64,000 nucleotides of DNA from Auriscalpium vulgare (taxonomy: Eukaryota > Basidiomycota > Agaricomycetes > Russulales > Auriscalpiaceae): contig JAHBBC010000026.1 in NCBI GenBank assembly GCA_019915015.1, positions 248,001-312,000 on the forward strand, in the 5' to 3' direction. Position 1 is the first letter of the stretch; each line of letters begins with the position of its first letter. The position numbers and the translations under genes are program-made. Shown piece after piece: positions 20,009 through 30,744 of this stretch. The notes under the pieces were generated by a model. That model saw only the letters and a program-made list of their open reading frames with translations, was not told the origin of the DNA and searched no databases.

Positions 20009-22800
20009 TACAGTAGTGCTTGTATGCAGTCTGTAGCAGAGACTCGATAGCTCGACGCATGCATTAGAAACAGAAAGAGCTAGCTGCAGTTTGCGTAATC
20101 TTCAGCATGGGAAGACGACGTCGCAAGGACAATTCTTCGATACGTAGTCAGTGGGCGTGGTAAGTATCCGAGCGACGGCGAGAAGTGCTGTGCTTTCCCC
20201 TGGGCCTGAAGACACGCGGGGTCTAATATATGCTGCTCGACGCGCGTAAATTCAGGAAAGCGGTGCATTATGGGAAATACTCTAGTAATGGCTCGCGATG
20301 CTGTGAATGTACTCTGTGATACTAGTCACCCCCGTGCTCACAGCAAGGAATGTAGCTTTCGTCATACGCGCGCAGCCCTTCCCCATGGCCCGTGTCATGT
20401 CACTGCGGCCATCTCTGGCACGTCGTTCCTGCAATTGACGACTAGATGCGCTCCACCTCGAACTTCGAGGACAGCTGCGAGGTCCCGCGGGCTGTTGGCG
20501 TCGATTACGGATGGTGACGGCTGGGCCGTGGATGGAGATCGGAGCTGGAGCTTGAGGCCGCAGGGATACCAGCAAGCATCGGCGGTGCTGCTCAGGAAGA
20601 CTCTCTCGCGTCCTTGGTGGTCAGCTGGCGTACCCCGTCGCCAACGTGTGCGTTGATGAGGACCCGCGCGCAGCCGGCCGTCGGAGCGCCCCACGTGTCC
20701 TCGACGATCGCCGCGCGTAAGTCCGTCAGATGGGAGCGACCATGGAGCGGTTAACGCACTGCTGCGTGCGCCGGTCCGCTTGTCGCAGCCTCGGGCGTCG
20801 AGGAGAAAGGTCAGAGTTGGCAGTGTGCGCGACTGCATCAGCATAAGCCCCAGAATCTTATATTACATTATATGAGGTTATATTACTTCCCTTCAAATAG
20901 CGATGACTCCATTCTGGAAAAAGGACCAGCTCAACAGGTCCCAGTACTACACATGAGTTATACAGACAGTATGATTGTGAGTTTGTGAAAGAGATCGGGT
21001 GCATATATCCTGCTCAGACAGCAGTAATGGCCGCGCCCGAATATCTTATCTTGCCTTATCTGCATGGCAATATCAGTATAACTCAATATAAACACCATAA
21101 TATTTCGTCACTTTTGCTGATGTGGCCGGGAGACGACCCTGCGGATGCAGACAGGCTGGGTCAGCACGTATGCGCACGACCTGCAGGAATCCCGAACGTG
21201 CTGGGAGCTGGAAGCCGAAGCTCTAATCGCGTGCCTCGGCGAACCGTGCTCTCATCCCCAACGCTCGCTTCCCGCTCTGTGCTGCCTGCCGCTTTGGTAT
21301 ACTCTGAAAATGCGATGCATGGACGAACAATAGCCTAGTATGTCGATTCGTGCTTTTCGGACGCCGAGCTGCGGGGCCTCTCGGTTGCGATGCCGCGGAG
21401 GAGCACATGGCGGGCGGGGCGGTAGCAGATGGACGTATGCACGGGGATGTGACGTTGGAATGGGGCGCGCACGAGGGTGCGGCATCGACGTGCATATATC
21501 GAGAGAGCGGGGATGCGCGGGTCTGTGCTGTGGACGGGAGGGAGGCGGAGGACTGGGAGGTGGACGATTCCGTGCGGCGACGTGTGGCGCCTGGGAAGCG
21601 GACGCTCTGTGAGTGATGGGAGATAAGAGTAGATACACTACGTACCTCGACCGGGCTGTTCATGTCCATTCTCCCAAGCTTCCTACGAGCCTGACGCGCG
21701 CATCCGGCTCACACGGGACCAGTCGTTCGCTCAAGGAGGAGGCCCAGCTCCTCTGCTCGCGCGCACCTGTTGCGAGAGGCCGTGCGCAATTCGTTCGGCG
21801 GTACGAAGTTGGGAGGGCAGGCCGGGTGTAATCATTCTTCGTGGCAGGCTAAATCTAAGCAGCCCGAGGCGTTCGTGTGCTGTATGCTGCAAGAGTCGCG
21901 ATGATGGCTGCGTGAGTGAAGCAAAAAGACAACGCGCGTATAACGTACCTATTCTCGTTCTCCCGCCCACTGCATACGCTTCCCGAGATCTCAGCTCCTG
22001 TGAATCACAGCAAGGTCTTGGGACGGGTTTCTTTGACTTGTGGTCGACGTGGACGCTCGTGATGTGCGGGAGAAGGAGGAGTAGCTCGAGGCCGGCAACG
22101 TGGCGACGCGGCCCGCCCCCAGGCCAGACAACACCGTGCCCCCGGTCGCCAAGCACGCAGAAGTACTAAGGACCTGTGCAGAAGAGCGTCTAATCGAGCC
22201 TTTGTCGACGGGAGGGTGAGATCATGGACGAAGACAAGAAGAGGATAATCGCCGGCCCGGGGGGAAACGGGCCACGCCGACGCCGGGCCGGCCATGGCCA
22301 CCGGCCCACCGCAGCCAACTCGTGTTCTACCTCCCAGCATCGTCTTCGCAGAACAAACTGCCGTGTGTCAACCATACCATACATACTGACGCTCAACAAA
22401 AACTGGACTACAAACAGGTTGGACGATGGTGCATCAAGTTGCCGAGCTGGCTTGGGCTTAGGGCGGCGACGCGTAGTAACTGTGGAACACCCTTTGGGTG
22501 TAGTCGGAGAGCGGGATTAATGACTGGGAGAATGATCGCAGCGGGATATTGATACGAGCAGATCGCTCGCACGTTGCTGTGCTTTACTGATGCCAGCCGT
22601 CCGCCGTCCAGCTGCGCATATCCATGTCCATCTGGCGTAGCTCCCGGCTCCTGGTGCAGGAGGATGAGCCGCAGTGAGAGCGCAGGTAGAATAGGGAACT
22701 GAGCGCGCGCATCGTCTAGCTGGGCTGGTTTATATGTGACCCACTTCATTTATTGGGTAGCCCCACCCGCATACATATTGGAACCGCGCTCCTTTAGAAC
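20009..22800. other. no gene recognised
   Basis: Mixed GC-rich and AT-rich DNA (for example around 20860-20890 and 21040-21110). The open frames are short, lack motifs and overlap on both strands. Nothing here can be supported as a gene or RNA. Confidence 0.4.
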
Positions 22801-22803
22801 CGC

Positions 22804-24815
22804 TTACTTACCAGACAAACGGCCGAGCAGCTCTTTCCGCAAGCTTTCAGTCGCCTCTTGCACCCTGCGCGCCACCAGCACCTCCACCAGACGGTCAATC
22901 TGCGCCTCCATTCCCGGCGGAATATCTCCCAGCGCTGTTGCAGCCTCCGCCGCGTCGGTGGCTCGCGCAACCCTCATCGCAGCTCGCGCCGGCGGCCGCT
23001 TGGATGGTTCGGGCGCACCGATGGCGGCCTGTCAACAATGTCGATAAGCATATATTCCGAGTTCGGGCGAGCTCTACGTACCTGCGCACGTCCGCGTCCG
23101 CGTCCGCGTCCGCGTCCACGGCGCCGCACTGGGCCTGCAGCATAGTGCTCCGCGATGGGGACACACCGCTGGCACCTCAAGGAGCACAGCACACATGTCC
23201 CGCTCCCCTTGCCCGCCAGACACGGCGCCTCGGCCTCGTGACACTTCCCACACACAACCTTCCGTTCAAATAAATTCGACACCTCAATCAGAAACCTCAG
23301 CCATCGTCAACGCACCTCGCTCCTCTGCGCGTGCGCCGTGCCGAGATAGTACCTGTGACCGGCGACGGTGACGACGACCGCGTCGGCGGGGAGCGACGAG
23401 TCGCAGTCGGACTTGAGACGGCGCGGCTGCGCCAGCCGCGGATTCAGCGCGCGGAGCGCGGGCACGGGGACACCGGGCACGTGTGGCACGCACCGCGCAC
23501 GGCGCAGCCCGCAGAGCACGCAGTGAGTGCCCGACCCGGCCATGCACGGCACGTCGGCTCTGTGGCACCCTGCGCATGGCGCCTGCCGAAGGGCCCGTTA
23601 GTGAGAGAGCGAGTGAATTCAAGTTGGTCTGACAAACCGGGCATCTTGTCGACGATGTGGACCCGATGATGAATTTGCTGCTGGTGCCGGACTTGGTTGG
23701 GACGTTGACGACAAGGATGGAAGGAGGGAAGGCGGTCGGGTCTTCGTCTTCGTGTAGAATCCGCGGACACGCGGGGTCGTCGTCTCGTTCGAGCTCAGAG
23801 AGCGGTAGCAGACATGAGACTCCTCTGAGCGCGCACAGGACACAGAAGCCTTCGCGAGTTCCGACGAAGCACGGGATGCGCTGCTCGCTGCAGTACCCGC
23901 ACGGTGTCTGCAATTTCACATCCGTCAGCATCGAACAAAGACAAAACTAGGCAAGGCGGACTGACCTTGTGCTGAGGCGATGTTTTTGTGCCGACGAAGT
24001 ACTCGTCCTTCTCGACCGCATCCTGATACTCACGATGACGCAGTTTGGGTACGCCGATGACGACGGAGTCTGGTGGGAGTCGCTGCTCCTCGGCTGGATC
24101 GTTGCTGAGTAACCTTGGAATTGCTTGTTCATAAGGTGGTGGGCTCGCGCTGCGCGTGGAGGATTCTTCAGAGAAGTCACACGAAGGAGACGTCGGCATT
24201 GGTAAATCAGTGAGAGGCGAAGATGTGGCGCGCAAGGGTGGAAAAATTGGTGAAGGTGAAGGTAACATTAGTGGCGGGGTAGCGGGCCGCAGAGGCTGAA
24301 CAAGGTCTTCCACCGTGACATCGACGACACCGATTTGATCCAAGGCACCAACTGACAGACATCGTCAGGCCTCAATCGCACAGCGACAGAAAAGGTGCAA
24401 ATACTCACAATCCTCTGTCCACCAGACGTCTGGCTCCAGCGACCCGACGTCGTACGGAAAATCAATCTCAATCCCAAACACATTGAATTCCCACCCGCGC
24501 TCGCTGTATCCTTCGAGAGCATCGACAAGCGCCGCCCACGCCGATTCCACAACCAACGGTAGGCTTGCGGAAGCGCTCTGACGATGCCGCGCGTACTCGC
24601 AACAGCGGTGCTGTGCGCGCAACAGAAGTAGCCGTCAATGTCGGTCGAGCTGCACACCAGCACAATAGAGAACTGACAATCTCCGCAGCAAGCGCGTTGA
24701 AGTACTTCGGGCGTTCATCATATTTGAGAGAGCGGAGGTAAAGGACGGCCTGCTGGATGCGCGCAGCGAGGTATTTGAGTCTGCGCTCGTCCAGGTCAGT
24801 TGGCTGGGCGGACAT
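22804..24815 (-). CDS. protein with three Zn2Cys6-like clusters, 7 exons
   Basis: Exons are 24678-24815, 24409-24610, 23966-24351, 23638-23907, 23316-23582, 23082-23258 and 22804-23028. All frames join, giving about 554 residues from the ATG at 24815. The N-terminal 120 residues (AARIQQAVLYLRSLKYDE, EPDVWWTED) are of no family I know. A Ser/Pro-rich linker follows with a conserved patch (LPPDSVVIGVPKLRHRE, KDEYFVGT). Then come three cysteine clusters in exons 4, 5 and 6. Their spacings are CX2CX6CX8CX2CX6C (CGYC..CVLC), CX2CX6CX7CX2CX6C (CAGC..CVLC) and CX2CX6CX8CX2CX6C (CGKC..CVLC), which fit the Zn2Cys6 binuclear pattern of fungal regulators. Exon 6 ends in a Gly-Arg run and exon 7 encodes a C-terminal helix (QIDRLVEVLVARR). 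DNA or RNA binding in the nucleus is likely but inferred. The usual Lys/Arg-rich loop of Zn2Cys6 domains is weak. Confidence 0.7.
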
Positions 24816-26030
24816 GATGGGAGGAAGAGGGTGGTGTGGCGTACCAAAAGTGAGGACAATAAGTTGACCGCGATCAGCGCGCCACCGCGAGCGAGATCCG
24901 CCACGTGTTTGCTACGGAAGATGGGCGTTGTTGTTCTGCTGTTTGTTCAACGTTGACGCCGTCCGTGAGCAGGGCATTGTGCCTTGTTCTGGATACAAAG
25001 TCGTTCCGGGCTCCCGACGGGCGATGCACTGCGGCTGCCAGGCCCGCGCTCCTCGTGCACATGGTTCACACCCCGCGTCCAAGCCGGCGGGGCGTCTGCG
25101 CAAGGATGTTGGGTAGATGACGGGTATGGCCTTTAGAAATCCCACAGCCCATCTTGGAGAGACGACGACGAGGCGCGGGCGGGCGAGGCGGAGGTAGCTT
25201 ATGTTGTGCAGGCCACGTGGCGCATAGGACAAGAGCGAGGACCCGGTCAGCATTGTGTAGCTGCACAGAGCGTTGCGTTACGGACCGTACGGCGCGCATG
25301 GGACAAACATCACAACGAACTGAATGCAGAGGGCGACGCGACGCGTCAGCTAGGGCATCTGGAGAGTGCAAAGAGACGCGCTTGATTCCGCGATCTGGTG
25401 GGAAATAGGTCGGATCCTCCGATCAAGGAAGAGAGGAATTCCATCGAGCGATGCGATGGATGATCCAGGTGCGGCGTGTAGATTGTGCGAAATCGACGGT
25501 GAGGTGGCAGGGGAAGGTGAGTCGACGTTTGCCTGCGCCGATTGAGGACATTTTTCTGTACGCTTGAATCTCGAGATCATGTCAAGAGCTGAGTGGGCCT
25601 CCTTAGATGCCCGAGACATCTCGCAGAGTGTGCATGGATAGACATGGGATTGTGCGTGGAGGTCGCGATGCAAGCCGTCCGGCGCCGTTGTTTGACAGGC
25701 GGACGGCCGGCAACTTCCGCAGCAGCTCTGCAGCCGCCATCATCACTCCACCGACGATAAGGTCCTCGCGACGTCCTGATCTCTATCGTTGAAGGTTCGT
25801 CGACAGACCACGCTGTCACTGCTGCGCATAACATCATGGTCTTGTTTCTAGACTCCTCGCCACTCTTATAATAACATTGATGTCGTGGCCCTAGCGTGTT
25901 GTACTCGTGGCCGTCCTCGTGGCCCTCCAGATTCCCTTGTTCTATATCACATATAAGCATTGGCGAGCACATTCTCATCGCGCACTGTCCTACCCAAGTT
26001 AAAATCTGACCGAAGATGATGTCCACGGTC
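24816..26030. other. upstream segment, paralogous to 50566-51450
   Basis: The sequence from the start of the cluster gene to about 25560 matches 50566-51400, including a block 'gcgaaatcgacggtgaggtggc(a/c)ggggaagg' (25488 and 51304). The open frame 25350-25673 (minus; MHRDLHAQSHVYPC) lies in this duplicated block but is not preserved in the second copy, so I do not call it a gene. The part 25700-26030 probably carries the promoter of the F-box gene. Confidence 0.45.
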
Positions 26031-26196
26031 GACAAGTGCGTTATATCTCATTTCTGCATGAACTAAAGCCAACTCAGAGTTCTCTAGCGAATTCTGGGCG
26101 CGGGCCACAGACCAGCGACTAAAAGAAATTGGGCGGAGCATACAGGAAGAGCGCGACAGGTCCACACCGCAGTCCTCCACCATCAGAGATGAATAC

Positions 26197-27906
26197 ATGC
26201 GCATTTACCATCTCCAGGATGCGTTGCTGATCCTTCAAGCTCGAGAGGAGCGCGCTCTGGAGCTGGCTGTCGAAGCCATACGCAAACGTCTGCAGAAGGA
26301 GGACTACGAAATCAAGTCTCGGATCACTGCACTCCGTAACTCTCGTGTCCCTGTCTTGCGCCTTTCTCCGGAGATCCTCACACACATACTCGCATATAGA
26401 GCCGAACTCGATCACCCTGATTTCCCTCTACCATTTAACAAGAGCTGGATTGCTGTGACGCATGTATGTCGGCGATGGAGGAACGTTACGCTCGCGTGCC
26501 CTAGTCTCTGGACAAACGTTACGGATCGGTTCGGCGTCTCGTGGCTTGAGGCTATGATCGCGCTCTCCAGGGATTGTCCGCTCTCTGTCTCTGTACTCCC
26601 CGACAGGAGAAAGAATGCAAGAGAAGAACTGCTTCGCCAGCATTTGTTGGACAGCCTTCCACAAATGCGCCGGCTCTCACTCTCTTCTCGGGTCGACAGT
26701 CAGAACCAGCTGCAATTTTACGCTGAATTCTTTAGGAAACAAGCTCCATCTTTGCAACATCTGTGCGTACAAGCTCCGGCTGGTATCCCGTGGACATTTG
26801 CATTCATGCAGAAACTCGCAACACTCACGATCAATGTAAATGACGATTGGACCGCCGAGCTCCCTGACGTCACCGCAGCAGCAACTGACTCCCTCAAATC
26901 AGTGAAACCCTCTACAATGGACGTCGTCACCGTACTACAGAAGCTCAAGAGCCTGACACAGCTTACCCTGCGCGGTGTCTTCTTCCACCACTCGGATGCC
27001 CGCGGTGACCTCCGGAACACAAGAGCTAGTTTGTCGTCCCTCAAGTGCCTCCGCTTGGATACCACAATTGAAGCAGCACTTGTCCTTCTACACCACATCC
27101 GGATTCCTGCCACTGCCACAGCCAAATTCCTCCTGTTCTACAAGAGGGAGAACTCCGAGGACATCGCCAATCTCTTCTGCCACATACGCTCAGTACTCTC
27201 GCTCCCTGCCACACAGGACGGTAAAACAATAGCACCGCTTATCAGCAAGCTTGAAATTGGTCCGCTCAAGGGCAGGGTGGATAGAGATGATGTAGAGATA
27301 CGTGCTGGCGCCCGCAACACGCACATCAGTCAACTCATCATCCAGCTGTCAACGTATACCTCGGCAATTGGCATACCCTGGGACCAGAGCATCTGGCGGC
27401 AGCTTCAAGTACCCTGGTCCGCCGTGTCTACCTTCTCTTCGGACAATCTGAACAAGCTGGTGATGTGCGACTGGCTCGTGCGCGGCGGGCACGACTGGGC
27501 GGCCATGCTGAAGAAGACACCGAATGTGCGCAGGTTGCATGCATCAAGTTTCTCCGCCCTCGCGCTCTGCGTTGCCCTATCCGAGTCAACGCCTGCGAGT
27601 GCGGTTACGGGCAGCGGCGGCGTGTCAGCGCAGAAACGCCCGCTGCCCAAGCTTCATACGCTTGTTTTGCGGTCAGTCGACTTCTGGAACTTGGCACAGT
27701 GCGGCGCGTACGGCGACGACTTGCTGTACCCAGACATGGACAGCATGTCTTACTCACCGGTCGTTCTGATCAAGGAGATGGTCCGTATACGCAGGGAAGC
27801 TATGGTAGGCTTGAAAAGGCTGCATCTGAGGCAGAGATTCGTGCCCGATTATATCCGTAATGCACTATCGGAGCGCGGGTTACAGGTTTCCGTTTCACCT
27901 GAGTAA
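26197..27906 (+). CDS. F-box domain protein
   Basis: F-box proteins present substrates to SCF ubiquitin ligases. From the ATG at 26197 the 569-residue frame begins with a helix rich in Arg and Glu. The F-box follows at about residues 50-100 (VPVLRLSPEILTHILAY, WIAVTHVCRRWRNVTLACPSLWTNV). Then comes a long leucine-rich C-terminal region with repeat-like blocks (LQHLCVQAP, LKCLRLDTT, LVMCDWLVRGG, LHTLVLRSVDF). This is the architecture of the large agaricomycete F-box/LRR-like family. Reading frame upstream stays open to about 26085 (EFWARATDQRLKEIG), so a short first exon around 26020-26040 (atgtccacggtcgac) is likely and the true start may lie there. The paralogue at 51768-53504 shares the same plan and many blocks. 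The partner cluster gene is divergent here. Confidence 0.8.
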   Translation: MRIYHLQDALLILQAREERALELAVEAIRKRLQKEDYEIKSRITALRNSRVPVLRLSPEILTHILAYRAELDHPDFPLPFNKSWIAVTHVCRRWRNVTLACPSLWTNVTDRFGVSWLEAMIALSRDCPLSVSVLPDRRKNAREELLRQHLLDSLPQMRRLSLSSRVDSQNQLQFYAEFFRKQAPSLQHLCVQAPAGIPWTFAFMQKLATLTINVNDDWTAELPDVTAAATDSLKSVKPSTMDVVTVLQKLKSLTQLTLRGVFFHHSDARGDLRNTRASLSSLKCLRLDTTIEAALVLLHHIRIPATATAKFLLFYKRENSEDIANLFCHIRSVLSLPATQDGKTIAPLISKLEIGPLKGRVDRDDVEIRAGARNTHISQLIIQLSTYTSAIGIPWDQSIWRQLQVPWSAVSTFSSDNLNKLVMCDWLVRGGHDWAAMLKKTPNVRRLHASSFSALALCVALSESTPASAVTGSGGVSAQKRPLPKLHTLVLRSVDFWNLAQCGAYGDDLLYPDMDSMSYSPVVLIKEMVRIRREAMVGLKRLHLRQRFVPDYIRNALSERGLQVSVSPE

Positions 27907-28054
27907 GTATGGCTCATATAGGGTCTGAAAATCAAATAAACGGTTTGGAATGCATTCACTGGATCCAAAATCTAAGACATGCTGGTAAAGCTATGGGCCA
28001 CACGCCGAAGTGGCGCATGATTGTCCTATGTCTAGGCATTACAGGTTTCCGGTT

Positions 28055-28215
28055 TGAGATTCCCACCATGGAAATCCTGCGCAAGTTTTGGGCAATCTGG
28101 GGCACCTCGGCCCACCCGTGATCATCGCGCATCAACCAGTCGTACACGCATTGCTTATGACCTATCTGTATCTGCAGAGAAGACCGCGCAACATCCTCCT
28201 CAGACGGCCGAGTCG
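28055..28215 (-). pseudogene. F-box family C-terminal fragment
   Basis: On the minus strand the sequence reads VYDWLMRDDHGWAEV followed by PQIAQNLRRISMVGIS. This matches MCDWLVRGGHDWAAML..NVRRLHASSFS in the 26197 gene and IGDWLVRDGPEWREVL..NLRRLGTSGFS in the 51768 gene. It is a short inverted relic of the family. Confidence 0.6.
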
Positions 28216-29120
28216 ATACGATACAACCTACCGACTGAATTTCGCGTCCTATCGACCACGGATCTCCAAGCACGGTCCAGCGCGGCCGCCGACATGCAGG
28301 CCATCCGCATTTCCGAATACCCAGTTTTGGTTCGTGCGTCTTCCGAGACGCCTGGCTCGAGCTCCTACGTTGCTCGGCACCCACCTTCCTCCACCAGAGC
28401 GACGCCACCAGTCGCCGGCGCACACCGGTGCCCGCGCAAAATTGCATTCCAGGTCCGACAGGCCACACCTCTGCGCGCATATATTCTGATCTACGACTAT
28501 GTTTGGATACAGGATACATCGTCTCACCGCGTCGCGTCGTTGGTCAACGGAGGCTCTGGCCGCGGTAGGACACGCACCGTGAGCTGTAGCAACGCTTTCC
28601 GACTCCAGGCTATGTATGAGCTGATACGTGGAGAGTTTAGTACAGCCATGGAGCCTAGGCGCAGATAGCAGGTGGAAGTCCGATGCGGCAAGGAAGGCGG
28701 CGTCGTGGTGACACTTCGCTTGGCCTTTACATGGTGTTTCTACTGGCACCCTCATCTGGGTCGCCGTCTCTCTTCACTGTACCCAATGTTAGTATCATAG
28801 ATCATTCATTTATGGTGACCATGCAGGCTGTCCGTGATCCAGACGTCCTGTGCACGTTGTGGGACTGCCTCAACACGGTCAGCGTTCGGTGACTCGTCCG
28901 AGGCAACGTGGTATGAAATAGTAGAAACGAGCCTGTATATGCGTACATAGACATTGAAGCACAGCACTGCAATGGCAGGCGTTTTCCGAGGGGAGGCGCC
29001 GTCCTGCTCTCCGCTGCGGAGTACACGAGGACAGTCTATGCATATCAAGCCAGTGCTTCAGTCTGCAGCTGTCTGCACATACAAGACATACCCATATGAT
29101 GTAAAGTGAACAAGACACGC
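28216..29120. other. no gene recognised; left flank of the Gypsy element
   Basis: No motif-bearing frame was found. It ends in the GCGC target duplication. Confidence 0.4.
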
Positions 29121-29124
29121 GCGC

Positions 29125-30282
29125 TGATACGCCCCCAGCGCGGGTGGCTTCTGTTTTCGCATTTTTGGCACGTTCTATCGCCTCAACATCGACTATCGCA
29201 ACACATCGCGCTCGCAGTTCCAGCCAAGACGCTAGCACACTTGTAGCAACACGGGCCTATACTCCTTGACGTCTCCATCGATTCTCTACCATCCAGGCCA
29301 CGCAGGATGATTGCACAAGTCCCCAAGTCATGTGTACACGCCCACCAAGTCACCGAGACGTTCTGAGCCAGCCATTAGCATTCTGTGCGCACGTCGCAAT
29401 GTCTCGCGCATACATCCACATGTTGCCCTCGCCTCCCACCTCGTTCCCAGAGCGTCCTAGCGTTGCGCAGCCCCTCGACACGTCACCCACAGGTCCCAGG
29501 GTCCGGTCTAGATGCAGTGTCTCAGAGCAATGTTCCGGTTTGATGGTTTCCGATACGTCGCGATCCGCATATCTCGGAGTTTCACATGGAGATAGCACAG
29601 CCTTGCTGTTCCGATACGTCGCGATGCTTGTTTCTGATTGGATACGCCTTCTAGAATGTCTCACTATCCCCATACTTACCAGATGACTCACAGTAGCCAC
29701 AGAGACATGTTTCCCGTGTATATCTGTTGGTAGCTAGGTCACTGAATATCAGACAACTTCTCCCCTCCAGAGTCAACGTCTCAAACCTTTGCAACATCGT
29801 TTTATCGCGTTCAACATCGACCTCGACCTTCAACTTCGCAGCGCCCAAGATTATAGCCTTCACCTTCGCAGAGCCCACGTTTACAAGCCTTCAACTTCGC
29901 AGAGCACATTGTTTTCACCTCGTCCAGCGTTATCGTGTTACGTCGCGACCTTCGTATCACCTTGTCCCCTTGTCCCCTCGTCCTCGCCTTTGTTCCCCCA
30001 AACGTCTCAGCCCTCCAGCAAGGTATTCTCAAGCTCGCTACACATCGCAACGTCCTGTTCCGCACCAGCAGTGTCGACTTCCATCCCAGATCACCTTGTC
30101 CATTGTCCCATCGCCCTCCAAGTCACCTAGCGACTTCCCCCCAGCGTTCACGCCTCTCCCCGAGTCATCTGTAGGTCCTGGGACGCGCCCCCAACCTGTT
30201 ACTAGCACCGCTCGAGCCAGCAGGAGTTGGTTTTGTGGTTTGTTTTGCCATCTGACCGCCTGTGCGCCGAGATAGGTCATCA
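29125..30282 (+). repeat. left LTR
   Basis: Starts TGATACGCCC and ends GATAGGTCATCA. It contains three spaced copies of a 'cttca(a/c)cttcgcagagc' motif (about 29835-29905) and two copies of 'ttccgatacgtcgcgat' (29546 and 29608). Confidence 0.9.
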
Positions 30283-30286
30283 TTTG

Positions 30287-30303
30287 TGGAGCCCACCGCG
30301 AGG
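30287..30303 (+). other. putative primer binding site
   Basis: Four bases after the LTR the sequence TGGAGCCCACCGCGAGG begins with TGG, as expected for pairing with the CCA end of a tRNA. The tRNA was not identified. Confidence 0.5.
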
Positions 30304-30744
30304 GGCACTACCAGGATTGCTTCAGATCACTCTCGTTCATCTTCCACACCCCCTACACATCGACATCGCTATCCTACTCGAGTCTCCTCCCTAGCCGCAG
30401 AACTTCGCGAATCGTTTGTCGTTTGGCCCCCCAGTCCAGGAGAACTCTTTTCCTCAGTCCCTAGTCCATTTGCGACACACAACAACCTTCCTTCCGACCT
30501 TCTCAGTGATATCAACCTCCTAGATCCATTAGAAGACTCTCCACCGTTTCCAGGAAGCTTCCCATCGTCGCCTCGCCTCTTGTTACATCCTGTCACATCG
30601 CGCACTCCGCCTTCGCCATCGCCCCAGCCTATTTCCACACCTCCAGCCATCACCAGTCGTCTTCCATCGCCCGCCGTTTATATCGCGAACCGTCGCACAC
30701 ACACCGTTCAAGTCCCTATCACCAATCCCCAACCTTTTATCGCG

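Noticed and set aside
25350..25673. Small gene MHRDLHAQSHVYPC on the minus strand
   Set aside because: It lies in a duplicated segment, and the frame is not kept in the second copy at about 51180-51500.
29727..30275. LTR-internal ORF of 182 residues
   Set aside because: It recurs in both LTRs because they are the same sequence. It is Pro/Ser/Arg-rich with no motif, and regulatory DNA is a better explanation.
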